Source: Moesziomyces globuligerus (taxonomy: Eukaryota; Basidiomycota; Ustilaginomycetes; Ustilaginales; Ustilaginaceae). Taken from it: a DNA stretch of 64,000 nucleotides. The notes below the pieces were generated by a model, which was given only the letters and a program-made list of their open reading frames with translations, did no database searches and was not told the DNA's origin. This document shows positions 1-10,517 of this stretch, piece by piece. The translations under genes were made by a program, and so were the position numbers. Position 1 is the stretch's first letter; every line of letters starts with the position of its first letter. The stretch covers positions 806,001-870,000 of the forward strand of contig JARVLF010000010.1 in assembly GCA_030849465.1 (NCBI GenBank), read 5' to 3'.

Positions 1-252
1 AGCATGAGCGCATGAAACGAGCAAGCTGCGAAGCATTGCCTCGCACTCTTTCGCAGACAGGCTAGCCACAACGGTAAGCTCGCGCTTTGAGCACGATCGA
101 CACTCGCCTGCTGCCCGTCCCACTAGCAGCACCGTGAGCTTGGCGGCAGAGATAAAAGCTCGCGTCTCGGACGGTCTTCTCGGTGATGGTCGACATCCAA
201 GCCTCTGAACTTCTCACCATTGATCCAATCACTCCTTGACTACTTGGCCACA
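1..252. other. 5' flank of the nuclease gene
   Basis: No gene is seen here. The stretch carries a TATA-like ATAAAA at 152-157 on the + strand, about 100 nt before the ATG at 253. Several other genes in the window have a TATA-like element at a similar distance, so this is probably the promoter of the nuclease gene. Confidence 0.4.
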
Positions 253-1202
253 ATGCGAGCCTCTTGGATCCTTGCTGGAGTTGCGCTCCTGGGTGCTGCG
301 GGTGCGCAGGCGGCTACGTTGACGTGGGATTGCACGCGCGTGCCCAACATCTGCTCCAACGACTGCTACGCCATCCAGTGCGCCGGCAAGCCCACCACGC
401 TCCACCGCGACTCGGCCAACGCCTCGATCAACCGCGCCAACACCGCCTGCAAGTCGCCCAACCGCTGTGCCAACGGCCCCTCCGACGCCAACTCCTGCGG
501 TAAGCGACCAATCCCCTGCCCCGTTCTGCCTCTGTTCCCTCCCATGAACACCATGCTGACCGTGCCTGCTGGTTGCAGATGAGTATCCGTATGCTTCGTC
601 GAAGGAGGGTGGAGCTGGAAGCGTGACGCGCTGTGTTCCGGCGACCGAGAACTCGCGCCAGGGCGGCACACTGAGCAGCTTCTACACGGCCAACAGCATC
701 ACCGACGGCGACGCCTACAACGTCGCCTTTGCCTCCACCTCGAACCTCCAGTACTGCTCCGGCTCGTGCACCAACACGGGCAACGAACTCATCAAGCGCT
801 CCCCCGTCGTCGGAACTCAGCACCGCCCCCGCTACTTCCTCACCGACGAAGGCCACCACCTCACCAGTAAGTTCGCACACAGAGGCGAGAGGATGATGAG
901 GTTCAGAGGGCTGACCTGGAGCTCGGCGGCGTGGTACAGTGTTCGAGCGCATCGACAGCCCCGGTTCGCTCGACAGCCTCGTCGGCACCCAGACCTGGCT
1001 CGCACACGAGGAGCGCAACGTCACCATTATCAGCGCCCTCCCCGACTCGGAGTAAGCCCCAGCCCCACCAGCTGTGCCACCTCCTCCGTCTGCAAAAACA
1101 TCAGAATCGAACCAGTCGAATCGTGCCTGTACTTCCGTGGTGTGTGCGCCTTCTGAATGTGATGGACACGTCGTGCTCTCCAGGAAGAACATGGTGGCGT
1201 AG
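253..1202 (+). CDS. Secreted NucA/NucB-type deoxyribonuclease
   Basis: Predicted extracellular DNase of the NucA/NucB domain family. The ATG at 253 gives an N-terminal signal peptide (ILAGVALLGAAGAQA, cleavage near residue 20), and an in-frame TTG upstream is not a eukaryotic start. Proposed exons are 253-499, 579-866, 940-1051 and 1184-1202. The first junction restores CDEYPYASSKEGG, the family hallmark with conserved Asp/Glu, followed by VPATENSRQGG and FYTANSITDGDAYNV. Many cysteines fit a secreted disulfide-bonded protein. The introns begin GTAAGC or GTAAGT and end CAG. The 3' end is uncertain: reading straight on gives a TAA at 1053-1055, but that TAA lies inside a perfect GTAAGC donor, and splicing to the CAG at 1181-1183 would instead add KNMVA before a TAG. 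Family assignment is from motif recognition. Any role in nutrient scavenging or at the host interface is inference. Confidence 0.75.
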
Positions 1203-1563
1203 CCAATGTGCCAGCACCGAGAGCAGAAGGACACACAGAGGCCAGCAGGAGGGCGCGGACTTCACCAATCACGGTGACGCCTTCGACCGGCAGCGAAGAA
1301 AGCGTTGAAGTCCTTCGCAACCCCACTCGATTCGCAAGCCTGTCCGTTCCCTTCCTAAATTCTTCACTTTATAACCACGCTGTTCAAGTTCTTTACTTTC
1401 TACTCTCGCTGTTCAAAGGCCACCACCAAACGATCGCACGCACAGGCAAGTAGGGAGATGGAAAGAGAAAAGGGTATGCTGATTCGTTCCGAGCGATGCG
1501 TGCGCTGCGGATTGATGTGCGTAACTGAATCCTAAGAATGCCCATAACAAGAAAGCGATGCAA
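1203..1563. other. Convergent 3' intergenic region
   Basis: This lies between the 3' ends of the nuclease (+) and the OPT transporter (-). It is comparatively AT-rich, as expected for two facing 3' UTRs. No gene or clear repeat is seen. Confidence 0.5.
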
Positions 1564-3822
1564 CTACCAGGGGGGGATGGCGACGGTGGTACCGTAGGTG
1601 CCGCCGTCGACGTTGCAGATGGTGAGGATGGCGTTGAAGACACCGGCCATACCCTCACCGGCGATGAGACCAGCGGCGATGGCAAAGGCGAGCAGGTCGA
1701 ACGACTGGGGGCGCTTGGCCTTCCAGAAGAGAGCCGAGGTGGCACCGATGCACATGGCGATGGGGTAGTAGGTCTGGGGCACGACGAAGCCGAGACCGAC
1801 GGCGTTCCAGTTGGGCACGTAGACGTGGTACTTCTGGGGGATGATGGTGTACTTGGCGACGACGGTGGCGACCGCGACGATGGCGAAGCCGACGGCGGTC
1901 ATACCCGACGAGAGGCTGACGGGCAGCTTGGGCGAGATGACGGCGACGGCGACGGCCTTCCAGGCAGCGACGGAGGGGGCGGCGAAGGGGCACTCCTCGG
2001 CCGAGGCGTCGATGATGCACGGGTAGGCCTTGGTGAAGAGGACAAAGAGACCGGTCGAGACAAAGATCGAGAAGAAGGAGCCGAAGATCTGGGCCCAGAA
2101 CTGGTTGCGGGGCTTGGCACGGAGAAGGTGACCGGTCTTGAGGTCACCGACCATGTCGACCGAGTGCGAGGCGGCCGACGAGGCGATCGAACCGGCGATG
2201 AGGTTCTCGAGCAGACCGGGGGGGCCGACCTTGCCCTGGCCACGGAGAGCACCACCGACGACGAGCTGCGAAGCCTTGGCGATGGTACCGACGGGGTTGG
2301 TGTCGGTGGCACCCGAGGCCTGGACACCGACGAAGGAGAAGATGAAGGCGAGGATGATGGCGAGGATGACGTTGCCGAGGTTCATGTGGAACTGGAGCGT
2401 GCAGACAAGGCAGGTGAAGACGATCGAGAGGGCGAGGCCACCGGTCCAGGCCCAGACGGGGACCTGGTCCTGCTTCTCGACGGGGTCGGGGATGGCATCC
2501 TCGTAGATGGGGATCTCCTTCTTGGTGATCTTGCTGTAGAGCTCCATGGCACCGGCGCGCATGCCGCGGTACAGGGTGGGACCGTTCATGGCGAGCTCGG
2601 CGAACGAGTAGGCGAACATCATCAGCACACCGGGCCAGAGACCCCAGTAACGGGGCGAGGCGGCGTGGAGGGGCGACTTGTTGGGGTTGAAGTTCATCGA
2701 GGTGTAGCCCCATCGGAGCGGCTCGACGGGGTCGGCGGTCGGAGCGACGCCCGAGTGACGGCCGCTGGCCTGGCCGGTGGCGATGATGGCGGGGCCGATG
2801 ATGGCCCACATGAGGAAGGAGCCGCCGAAGAAGGAGTAGGAAGCGTTCATACCCGAGAGCATACCGGCGCCGAGGAAAGCAGGCGTCCACTCGATCCACC
2901 AGCCCCAGTTGTCGACGACGAGCGCCTTCTTCCAGCCCCACTTGTAGAGCCAGAAGAAGATGTGCCAGTCCATGAGGATACCGGGGGCATACTGGTTGAC
3001 GACGACGAAGACGAAGGCGGCGAGGAACGAGTAGAGGAGGGCGCGCGACTGCTTCTTGGCGCTGAGCTCACCACCGGGCGCGTGGAGCGAGCGGACGGTG
3101 TAAGCGGTGGCGGTGGGCGAGGGGAAGATGAGCTTCTGCTTGAGGATGTAGAACTTGCGGAGGGGGATGGCGAAGAAGACACCGTAGTAGGCCGAGACGG
3201 CGGAGAAGGTGATGAGGCGGGCAAAGTCCTTGAGCGGGTCGTGGAGGAGGTCGAGCTGGTACATGGCGGGGACGGCGGCGACGAACATGCCGGTGAGCGA
3301 GCCGGCGGCGGTGGCCGAGGTCTGGACGGTGCAGTTCTCCTTGGGGCCGAAGAAGCCGCCGCCGAGCTTCTCGGGGAGGGTCTTCTGCATGATCTTGATG
3401 ATCGAGTAGCCGAGGATGGCGCCGAAGAGGGAAGCGCCAAAGGTGAAACCGGTCTTGAGGCCGAGGTAGACGTTGGAGGCGGCGATGATGCAGCCGAGGC
3501 CGGTACCGACGATGAGAGAGCGGAGGGTGAGCTGCGTGGTCTCCTCGGGGAAGTAGTGGAGGTCGAACTGCTTGCCCGAGCTGGGGTCCTCGGGGACGTA
3601 GTCCTCCTCGCCGGCGACGGCCTTCTTCTCCGAGTCGTAGTAGCCGGTCACGGGGAGCTGCGAGTCGAGGCCCTCCTGGGAGGAGACGGGCGACTTCTTC
3701 TCGTCATCGGCGGGCGAGTAGGTGGCGAGGCCGTGCTCCTGCTGGTAGTGGGGCGGGTGGGTCTCGGAGATCTCGTTGGTCTCGTTGTGCATCTGGCCCC
3801 AGGTGGGGGTGGGCGCAGCCAT
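1564..3822 (-). CDS. OPT-family transporter (YSL/YGL114W-like)
   Basis: 752 aa multi-spanning membrane protein of the oligopeptide transporter superfamily, expected to be a proton-coupled importer of peptides or metal chelates. About 14-16 hydrophobic segments follow a soluble, acidic N-terminus of roughly 90 residues. Recognisable family stretches are TLRSLIVGTGLGC, NVYLGLKTGFTFGASLFGAI and FFGPKENCTVQTSATAAGS near residues 100-185, then GDLKTGHLL in the second half. The pattern is that of fungal YGL114W-type OPT proteins rather than the ISP4/OPT1 branch. The start is a real ATG at 3822 in a good context, with a TATTAATA element about 120 nt upstream on the same strand (around 3942-3949). 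No intron is needed and the length matches the family. Substrate and membrane location cannot be read from the sequence. Confidence 0.85.
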   Translation of the reverse strand: MAAPTPTWGQMHNETNEISETHPPHYQQEHGLATYSPADDEKKSPVSSQEGLDSQLPVTGYYDSEKKAVAGEEDYVPEDPSSGKQFDLHYFPEETTQLTLRSLIVGTGLGCIIAASNVYLGLKTGFTFGASLFGAILGYSIIKIMQKTLPEKLGGGFFGPKENCTVQTSATAAGSLTGMFVAAVPAMYQLDLLHDPLKDFARLITFSAVSAYYGVFFAIPLRKFYILKQKLIFPSPTATAYTVRSLHAPGGELSAKKQSRALLYSFLAAFVFVVVNQYAPGILMDWHIFFWLYKWGWKKALVVDNWGWWIEWTPAFLGAGMLSGMNASYSFFGGSFLMWAIIGPAIIATGQASGRHSGVAPTADPVEPLRWGYTSMNFNPNKSPLHAASPRYWGLWPGVLMMFAYSFAELAMNGPTLYRGMRAGAMELYSKITKKEIPIYEDAIPDPVEKQDQVPVWAWTGGLALSIVFTCLVCTLQFHMNLGNVILAIILAFIFSFVGVQASGATDTNPVGTIAKASQLVVGGALRGQGKVGPPGLLENLIAGSIASSAASHSVDMVGDLKTGHLLRAKPRNQFWAQIFGSFFSIFVSTGLFVLFTKAYPCIIDASAEECPFAAPSVAAWKAVAVAVISPKLPVSLSSGMTAVGFAIVAVATVVAKYTIIPQKYHVYVPNWNAVGLGFVVPQTYYPIAMCIGATSALFWKAKRPQSFDLLAFAIAAGLIAGEGMAGVFNAILTICNVDGGTYGTTVAIPPW

Positions 3823-6537
3823 GGTGAAGCGAGCGCGATCCTCGTGAACTCAACGGAGTTGAGCTCGTCTCAGAGGGAAGGGAGGGGGAGGGAGGTAAAG
3901 CTTGGGGAGACGGAAAGGGAAGGAGGTGCGGGAAGGTAGGGTATTAATATGGTTGGGCAGGCTTTGCTCGTCCAGGACGAGCGTAGGGCGTCAGAGGGGC
4001 AGAGTGCGGAGAGGCGAGCGCCGAGGAACGGTATCGCGGTGCGATTGGGCGTGGCAAAAGTGCCAAGGTCGGTGGGGGGCGGGGCGAAGCGAGGCAGAGG
4101 CGAAGGAACGAATGGGAAGGCGGCGAGGGGAGCTTGCGAGTGAGCTGCAGGGACGCAGAGGCCGAGGTGCGATTGGCCAGAGATGGTCTCATCTGGCGAG
4201 CGGATGGTGACCTTGCGGAGAGGGCCGGTGTTGCGCGTGGCGATAGAGCGACAGGCACACATGGGGGAAGAGGGAAATTGGCTTATCAGAGCTCTTTGTC
4301 ACGAGAGTCACTGGAAGCGAGCATTGCGATTGGCTGGGGGGTGGCGACGAAGCAAGAGCGGAAGGGGTCAACGGAAGAGGGTGGTGCGGAAAGGGCTGGA
4401 TCAGGGACGGAGAGCCATCGAGACGCGCGGTGTAGGAGCGGCGGTGAAGCGGTATCGAGTGCGCATGAGGTGGCGACCTAAAAAGTGGCGGGTTATGGGT
4501 GCCAAGCTTCCGACGCTCGAACGACCACTGACCTTGCATGCAGCGATGCGCCGCTGATGGCAGAGCGTCGTAGCACCGAGGCTTTGAGCTGAAAGCCGCC
4601 CGTCCGAGCTGTCAGTTGGAGCCTTCGCATTGCCTGTCACCCAGAACCGCACGTCTCTTCTTTTTTTTTTGAACCAAACGATAAGAGTCTCAGAAGCGCC
4701 AACCGCAGGTTCATCTCGATTCCGCCAGCTGTGCGGTGAGCTACTCGACCGGTCAACCGGCGCATGTTTTGCGATTTCATGCTCTCTCGTTGGCCGCGCG
4801 TCGAACCATCCAGCCCATCCCGCACGACGCTTGCCCCTTGTGCGCATGCTCGACATCGACACTGCGCACGCTGTGGATCCGCAAGGGGGCAAGGGCGGGT
4901 TTTGGAAGAAGCGAGTCGGTTGGGCATGGCGTGGGACTGGCTAAGCGAGTCGGCGAGACGCAACCCAAGTGCGGGGTGCAGCGAGGCCAGACCCAGCGCG
5001 AGTCAGAGGCCTCTTGGTGTCGCGGACGAGGATGGATCTGATTGGCGCGGCGCGATCCGGTGATCCGTCGCTGCGATGGTTGCACTGTACCTGTCCAGGT
5101 GTACTGTATCTCGTGGGTGGATTGGTGTTCCTGCATGCTATCTCGTGGTTTGGGCTGGTGGGACATTGTGCGATGGGGAGCTCGGACGACCTCGTTCCGC
5201 ACCGACCTGGACGACGAGCAGGCCAACCTGGGTCGTCCAGATCGCCTTTGGAGCCTGCATCGCATCTGTCCAAAACAGCGCATCGGAGCTTTTCTGCCAA
5301 GAAAAAATTTTCGCGCTTCAGGCGCCGCACACTGCTCGGGTGCTGCGACGTGCGGCGCGGTGGCCAAGGCATGAAAAGGTTGCCTTCGGCTTGGTCTCTG
5401 CCGATGGTTGAGTTTGAACCGCGCATTCCATCTTGTCCTCGCTCTTGCTCCCCTTTGGCCCGCGCTCTCCGCCCTCCGCCTTTTCGTTTTGCATCCCCGC
5501 CCCGGCTCAATCCCTGCCGCCCGCTCTGCCATAAACATTCGCACAAGTTGCCGACAAGCGTCGTTGTTCGCAGGCTCAGGCTATCTCCGCCCTCTCAAGT
5601 TTGGCGAATCGGAAGCGAGGTTGGGTCGAAGGCTCATGTGGGACTGGCAGGCGGTGGCGAGGCGAGGCAGGAAAGATGGATTTTGTTTCTCTCGTTTTGC
5701 GAGAGAAGCGATCGACCTTGGTCTCGTCTGGGTCGTTCGGGGTCGATGGGGGCCGATCGAAAAGGCCGAGGAGCCAAGACGGATCTAACGAGGGCCAATG
5801 CGATCTCGAGCGGCCGTCGGAAGCCTCTGGTCCGTAAAACGGCGCCTTGACCGAGATTCAACCTCTGCTGCATGCATGCGAGTGCGCAACCCACCTGCAT
5901 TTCTCCAAGCGAACTTCTTGGCACTCGCCTAGTGCGGCCCTTTTTTACTATATGCCAGCTGTCGTCTAACGCCAAACGAGAGTTGGAATTCGAACCTTTC
6001 TCTCCCAAATGGCTGCTCGGGAATTCCCATTGTTCGGCTTTCCCCGACTTGGCTACGCGAGAGAGCCTTGGCTGCTATAATATCATCGGGCTCATCGGGA
6101 GGCCCGCATTGTCGGACTGGCCGATATCACCGACGTCCGCTCCACCGTCCAAGCCGAAGCCCCCCCGCACTTGGGTCCACATCACGAGGTACTGTAGCCC
6201 GACGACAACGACGTCAACCTCGGACGACTGCCTTCCATCTTGCATACCCAGCTCGCACAGTACAGCAATGCACATCTTATCTCGAATCCAACTCACCCCC
6301 GGACGCCCCATACCCGAGATACCCACCCGAACGCGGGGAAGATAAGCCTGAACCACATCCCATCCCCCCCGTCGGAATCACCCGCTTGGGCCAGCTCGCC
6401 TCGTCCTCTTGCTCGCTCCATTCCTTCGCCCGATCGCCGCCAAATCCGCACTTTACCGACCCACTCTTGGCACTCCTGAAGCACTCGTGAAGCGATTAGA
6501 GATTCCATTCCCCCAAGTCCGTGTGGAGCATGCTGTG
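3823..6537. other. 2.7 kb intergenic region without a recognised gene
   Basis: It holds the OPT promoter (first few hundred bases, purine-rich on the + strand) and presumably the 3' flank of the minus-strand Zn2Cys6 gene. Open frames of 250-290 codons exist here (for example around 4970-5850 +), but their translations are Arg/Pro/Ser-rich, frame-ambiguous and match nothing I know. A T10 tract lies at about 4660-4670 and an AAAAAATTTT block at about 5305. Nothing else is seen. Confidence 0.45.
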
Positions 6538-9144
6538 TCAAAAGAACGCAACCGCGTAGTCGCCCGTAGCGACGAGGTCGGTCCAGAAGCACGGCAGGCC
6601 CGTGATGTCGGTGCGCCTCCACACCTCGCGGATGAGCTGTCTGCCCGGCGCCGGGCCGGCCTCCTCGTGACCGACGATCTGCATGGCCTGTTCGCACACC
6701 CTCCGGTCCTCCTCGTCCACCGCCACCGACGCGGCGATGAAGATGGGCAGGTTGAAGTTGCTGCATCCCACCGAACGGCAGTACTGCTCGCCCGCGCGCG
6801 TCCACAGCTCGAGCATGCCGCGCAGCAGGCTCCTCACCACCGGATGCAGCGCGCCGACGCGGTAGATGAGCGTGTAGATCAGCACCACGCACGCGCTCTT
6901 GGTCATCATGGCGCAGATCGCAGAGCCCGTCGTGAGCGAGCCGCCGATCCGGCACGACTCGGCGCGCGTCTGGATGCGCTTGGCTCGCTCGTGCACCCAC
7001 TGCGGCACGGGCGTCCCCGCCGCCCGCGTCGCCGTCGCCGCAAAGTCGCCGCCGTCATAGTCGTACCGCAGCCGCGCAATGTCCGAGAGCGCGATCAGCG
7101 ACGCATCCTGCAGTCCAAACGTCATCTCCAACGCCCCCGCCTCGCCCTCTCCCTCGCCGCCCTCGCCCGCTTCGCCGCCGAGCTGCGCATCCGCCTCCTC
7201 GCTCGCATACGTCGAGAGCGCGAGCTGCAGATGCGGCCGCGTACCGCACGCGATGGCCGTGCTCACGTCCGACCAGACGTACGTCCGAAACCCCAGCACC
7301 TCGTGCGAGACCAGCTTGCCCAGATCCACGGGCGGAAACGCGCCCAGCAGCGTGTCGATGAGCGCCCGCATCCGCGCCGCCTCTTCAAAGTAGCTCTCCA
7401 TCCCCTCCTCGGCAAACGCGTAGATCGCAATGTTCATCGCCGCCAACAGCAGCGGATTGACCTGCGCCAGCTCGGCGAGGAACCCCTTCTCGGTGAAGCC
7501 GACGCCGGCGGCGCGCGTCGTCGCCGTCTTGCAGCGGTAGTCGGCGACGGCCTGCTCGAGCGACCGGACGGCGAGCTGCTTGAGCGTCTGCGCCTGGCCG
7601 ACGAGCAGATCGTCGAGCGTCGCATGCGTCGTCGACGCCCTCCTCAGCCTCTCGGCGTTGGCGGGCGAGAGCGCCGTCGGTCCGAGCGCCGTGTGCGCCG
7701 CCTCGGACACGCTCGTCGCGGGCGAGGCCGACCAGACCGTATCGGGCGTCGAGGGGAAGGGGAAGTTGAGATTCGCCCGGACGCAGTCGGCGATCGAGGT
7801 GCGATCGGCGCGCAGCGTATTCGCCCACTGGTGGATGGCGACCACGTCCTTGGGCCACGTGAGCCGCGCTCCGCCCACGTAGCCGGCGGTGACGGCGGCG
7901 ATCGAGAGCCGGAGCGGCGGATGCGAGTCGACGCTGTCGAGCAGGTACGGCACGAGCTGACGGAAGAGCGTCGAGGCCTCGAGGCCGCGCACGTCGCAGC
8001 CCTGCGTCCAGCACGTGATGAGCGTGCTGTAGTAGCCGATGAGGCTCTCCATAACGAGCCGCGACTGCGCGCTGCTGTGCGCCTCGCCCGCGCCCGCCGG
8101 CGCCGGCGAGTGGTGGCGCGACGCCATGGGCGTCGAGAGGCTCGGCATCGGCTGCACCTGGACCAGATGAGCATCCATCGCCGCGAGCTGCGCCGCGTCC
8201 GGCTGCATCAGTCGGTTGGCCACCGCACTGCACGACGCACACAGATGCCGTCCCGAGAACAGACAGTCGCCCACGATCTCGCACGCCACCGCCGCGCCGT
8301 GCTGTGCCGCCGAATAGAAGCTCGCAGCGGTAGCGGGTGGTGCATGGACTGGCTCTGGCTCGGTCCCGGAGCGGAGCGGTGAGCGTGTTTGCGGCGGTAG
8401 CATGGCCGAAGCTGGCGCCAAAGGCGCAAGTGCCGGGGGCGATGCGGCGGTTCCGTTCCGAAGCGGCATCGGCGGCTTGGCCTCGGCTTTGGACGTGGCT
8501 GCTAGCGGCCAGGCGGCGGAGCTCGTGGCGAGTCCGGCGAACTCGGCGAGCGAGTTGCCGATGACCATGCCATCCTGCTGCCTGCTCTCGGACGTGCGCG
8601 GGTGTGCCACTACGTTTGCATCGGGCCAGTCGGCAGCATGGCTGCTCGCTGGCTCGGTCTTGATGCCCGCGTCTGCGCCGGTTTCGGGGGATGAGATCTT
8701 GATCCGTTTGTGCTTGGTAGTGGCTGAGGTGCCCGGTGCAAAGACGACGGGTGGGCGGCGGAAGCCTTCGCAGCGATAGCCTGCGTTGCGACATCTCCAG
8801 CAGCCGCCCGTCTCTTCGCAAAGCGTCTCGTCGCACTTTTTCTTGCGCTTGCGGCACGTCAGGCAGCCCGAGCGCGAGCGCTTGCCGGCGAGCGGCACGG
8901 CCGCAGCGCCCGAGGACGATGCCTCGGCCCGATCAGCTGCGTCCGAGGCCGGATCGGCTGCGTCGCCGCGGTGGTGCGTCGAGCGCGAGGCCGTCGACGA
9001 GGGCGTGCGCGCTTGCGAGGGCGATGCGGCGTGGTGAGAGCTGCTGGACGCTGGACTCGTCGGAGCCGGACGCGCCTCGTGAGGCGAGGCAGATACGTGG
9101 TGAGGTCCGCCGCTGGACACGGCGTGTTCGTCGGAAGGCGACAT
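6538..9144 (-). CDS. Zn(II)2Cys6 transcription factor
   Basis: 868 aa nuclear regulator. An N-terminal Ser/Ala/His-rich segment (1-88) precedes a binuclear zinc cluster at about 94-125: Cys94, Cys97, Cys104, Cys115, Cys118 and Cys125 (CX2CX6CX10CX2CX6C), with an extra Cys109 inside the loop. The basic stretch RKRKKK lies between the second and third cysteines as usual. Residues of roughly 380-868 form a long helical region of the fungal-specific TF type (Fungal_trans_2-like), ending at a clean stop. The ATG at 9144 is the first in frame. It is transcribed divergently from an aldehyde dehydrogenase across 1.4 kb, so that gene is a candidate target. This is inference from position only. No introns are needed. 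Confidence 0.85.
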   Translation of the reverse strand: MSPSDEHAVSSGGPHHVSASPHEARPAPTSPASSSSHHAASPSQARTPSSTASRSTHHRGDAADPASDAADRAEASSSGAAAVPLAGKRSRSGCLTCRKRKKKCDETLCEETGGCWRCRNAGYRCEGFRRPPVVFAPGTSATTKHKRIKISSPETGADAGIKTEPASSHAADWPDANVVAHPRTSESRQQDGMVIGNSLAEFAGLATSSAAWPLAATSKAEAKPPMPLRNGTAASPPALAPLAPASAMLPPQTRSPLRSGTEPEPVHAPPATAASFYSAAQHGAAVACEIVGDCLFSGRHLCASCSAVANRLMQPDAAQLAAMDAHLVQVQPMPSLSTPMASRHHSPAPAGAGEAHSSAQSRLVMESLIGYYSTLITCWTQGCDVRGLEASTLFRQLVPYLLDSVDSHPPLRLSIAAVTAGYVGGARLTWPKDVVAIHQWANTLRADRTSIADCVRANLNFPFPSTPDTVWSASPATSVSEAAHTALGPTALSPANAERLRRASTTHATLDDLLVGQAQTLKQLAVRSLEQAVADYRCKTATTRAAGVGFTEKGFLAELAQVNPLLLAAMNIAIYAFAEEGMESYFEEAARMRALIDTLLGAFPPVDLGKLVSHEVLGFRTYVWSDVSTAIACGTRPHLQLALSTYASEEADAQLGGEAGEGGEGEGEAGALEMTFGLQDASLIALSDIARLRYDYDGGDFAATATRAAGTPVPQWVHERAKRIQTRAESCRIGGSLTTGSAICAMMTKSACVVLIYTLIYRVGALHPVVRSLLRGMLELWTRAGEQYCRSVGCSNFNLPIFIAASVAVDEEDRRVCEQAMQIVGHEEAGPAPGRQLIREVWRRTDITGLPCFWTDLVATGDYAVAFF

Positions 9145-10137
9145 GGTGGCGGAGCAGTGGGTGATGAGCGGGCTCAGAGGTGTGTTGGCGGTTGGATGAG
9201 GCTGCGCAAACCATGGCGCGCAGAGACGGGACGGTGGCCGGGAAGGAGTGTGAGCGGCTGCTGGAGAGCGAGATGAAGGACGAGCGGCGGTCGAGCGTGG
9301 CAGAATGAGATCGGAACCACCGCGCTGGCCGTTGTCGAGCGCTCTGTCAGCTCACTTCATAAGGCGTCGGAGGCCGGATGCGAGACGCCGTCGGCGAGCA
9401 AGCGAAAGATGGAGGAGGATTGTTGGGATGGATGAGATAGGCCTGCCGTGTTCGGATCTGCCGCACCGACTGACAAAGCAGACGAGAATCGATGTACTTG
9501 GCGTCTCGCTCGGAGCGTCGTGGGTGGGGCCAAGATGGATAGGGTCGGGCAGTGTGCTCAAGCTCAAGCTGTCGAGGATGCGTGCGAAAGAGAGAGAGGC
9601 CTCAGCTGCTGGGCTTAACGAAGCGGAGCGTCGGATCGGCCCCGCCTGCTGAGTCGAGCACGCGGCTGCATCCGAAGACGCAGCGAGGCTCGTCACAGTT
9701 GCCGCTCCTCAATCATCCAACATCACAGTCACATGATGCTCGGCCTGTGCCCGCATCCCGAGACTTCCGATAGAAGCACTGCCTTGGCTGACTCGCATCG
9801 TGATCTTGCCCCTGCTCGCCCCTACTCGCCTCTGCTCAGCCTCTAGTTGGTGATCGGCGCTTCCGATACCGCAACACGAGAGGCGGACTTCCCGCGCCCG
9901 CTCGGCCGATTTCTCTGCAAGCCGTCTGCGCTTCTGTCTGTCTGCTCAAGGCGAGCGTCCGCACTCGCACCTCAGCCATCCATCCGAGCGCAAACGCAGC
10001 ATGAGGCCGAGGCAGCCAGATTAGAGTCGGGTTCCAGGGTCTGGCTTGTTGAAATGCGTCGGCTGCGCCGCGTGAAATCACCGAATTCGGCTCGCTTTTT
10101 GCCCCACACGGGCTATCTCTGCGGTCCCAGCGCGGTT

Positions 10138-10181
10138 GGCGCGACTGGCGCGGCAGGCGCGGCAAGCGCGGCAAGCGCGGC
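10138..10181. repeat. Short 9-nt tandem repeat (GGCGCGGCA-like)
   Basis: Four to five imperfect copies of a 9-nt unit (GGCGCGGCA / AGCGCGGCA) lie in the Zn2Cys6/ALDH intergenic region, about 340 nt upstream of the ALDH start. It is not coding. Confidence 0.6.
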
Positions 10182-10414
10182 TAACCCACCAAGGTGCCAG
10201 CCCACGCCTGACACGGGCCATCCTGGACAAGCCAGCGACTGTACTATATGCTGGCCTCGAGCTGCAAACGAGCACCCGCAAAGTCAGCTCGGCAGCAGAT
10301 GCTTCGGCAGCACAGGCTCGACCGCCGGACAAGGAGAGCGCCTCCCCAACGACGCTTTGATGGACGCCGAGCAAACCAACCTGTGCCGCTCGTGGCCCAC
10401 CAAACTGCGGCCGC

Positions 10415-10420
10415 TATAAG
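10415..10420 (+). promoter_or_regulatory. TATA-like element of the ALDH gene
   Basis: TATAAG is 98-103 nt before the ALDH ATG at 10518. The spacing matches TATA-like elements in front of other genes in the window (152-157, 47254-47259). Confidence 0.4.
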
Positions 10421-10517
10421 AAGGTAACCTCTCCTGCACCGCCACCGCCCCCGGAACGCCTCGCTGGATTCCACGCACACGCACACACACATCGTCCTAT
10501 CGCCCTGATCTCTCGCC

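Larger units (their letters stand above)
9145..10517. other. Divergent promoter region, Zn2Cys6 / ALDH
   Basis: 1.37 kb between two outward-transcribed genes. It contains a 9-nt GC-rich tandem array near 10138-10181, a TATA-like element for the dehydrogenase at 10415-10420, and a short CA run near 10470-10490. No additional gene is seen. Confidence 0.5.

Noticed and set aside
1100..1125. Reverse-strand GGTTCGATTC, B-box-like
   Set aside because: No T-stem pairing and no cloverleaf. It lies inside the proposed last intron of the nuclease gene.
1558..3939. 793-codon + strand frame
   Set aside because: It is the exact antisense of the OPT transporter. Its Asp/Gly/Glu/Val-rich translation is what a C/G-ended codon bias produces on the opposite strand.
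4969..5850. 293-codon frame in the 3.8-6.5 kb gap
   Set aside because: Composition typical of random GC-rich DNA. No family resemblance, and overlapping frames of similar quality lie on both strands.
10298..10330. GCTTCGGCAGCAC, resembling the start of U6 snRNA
   Set aside because: No ACAGAGA box or U6 body follows. The match is limited to a short GC-rich string.
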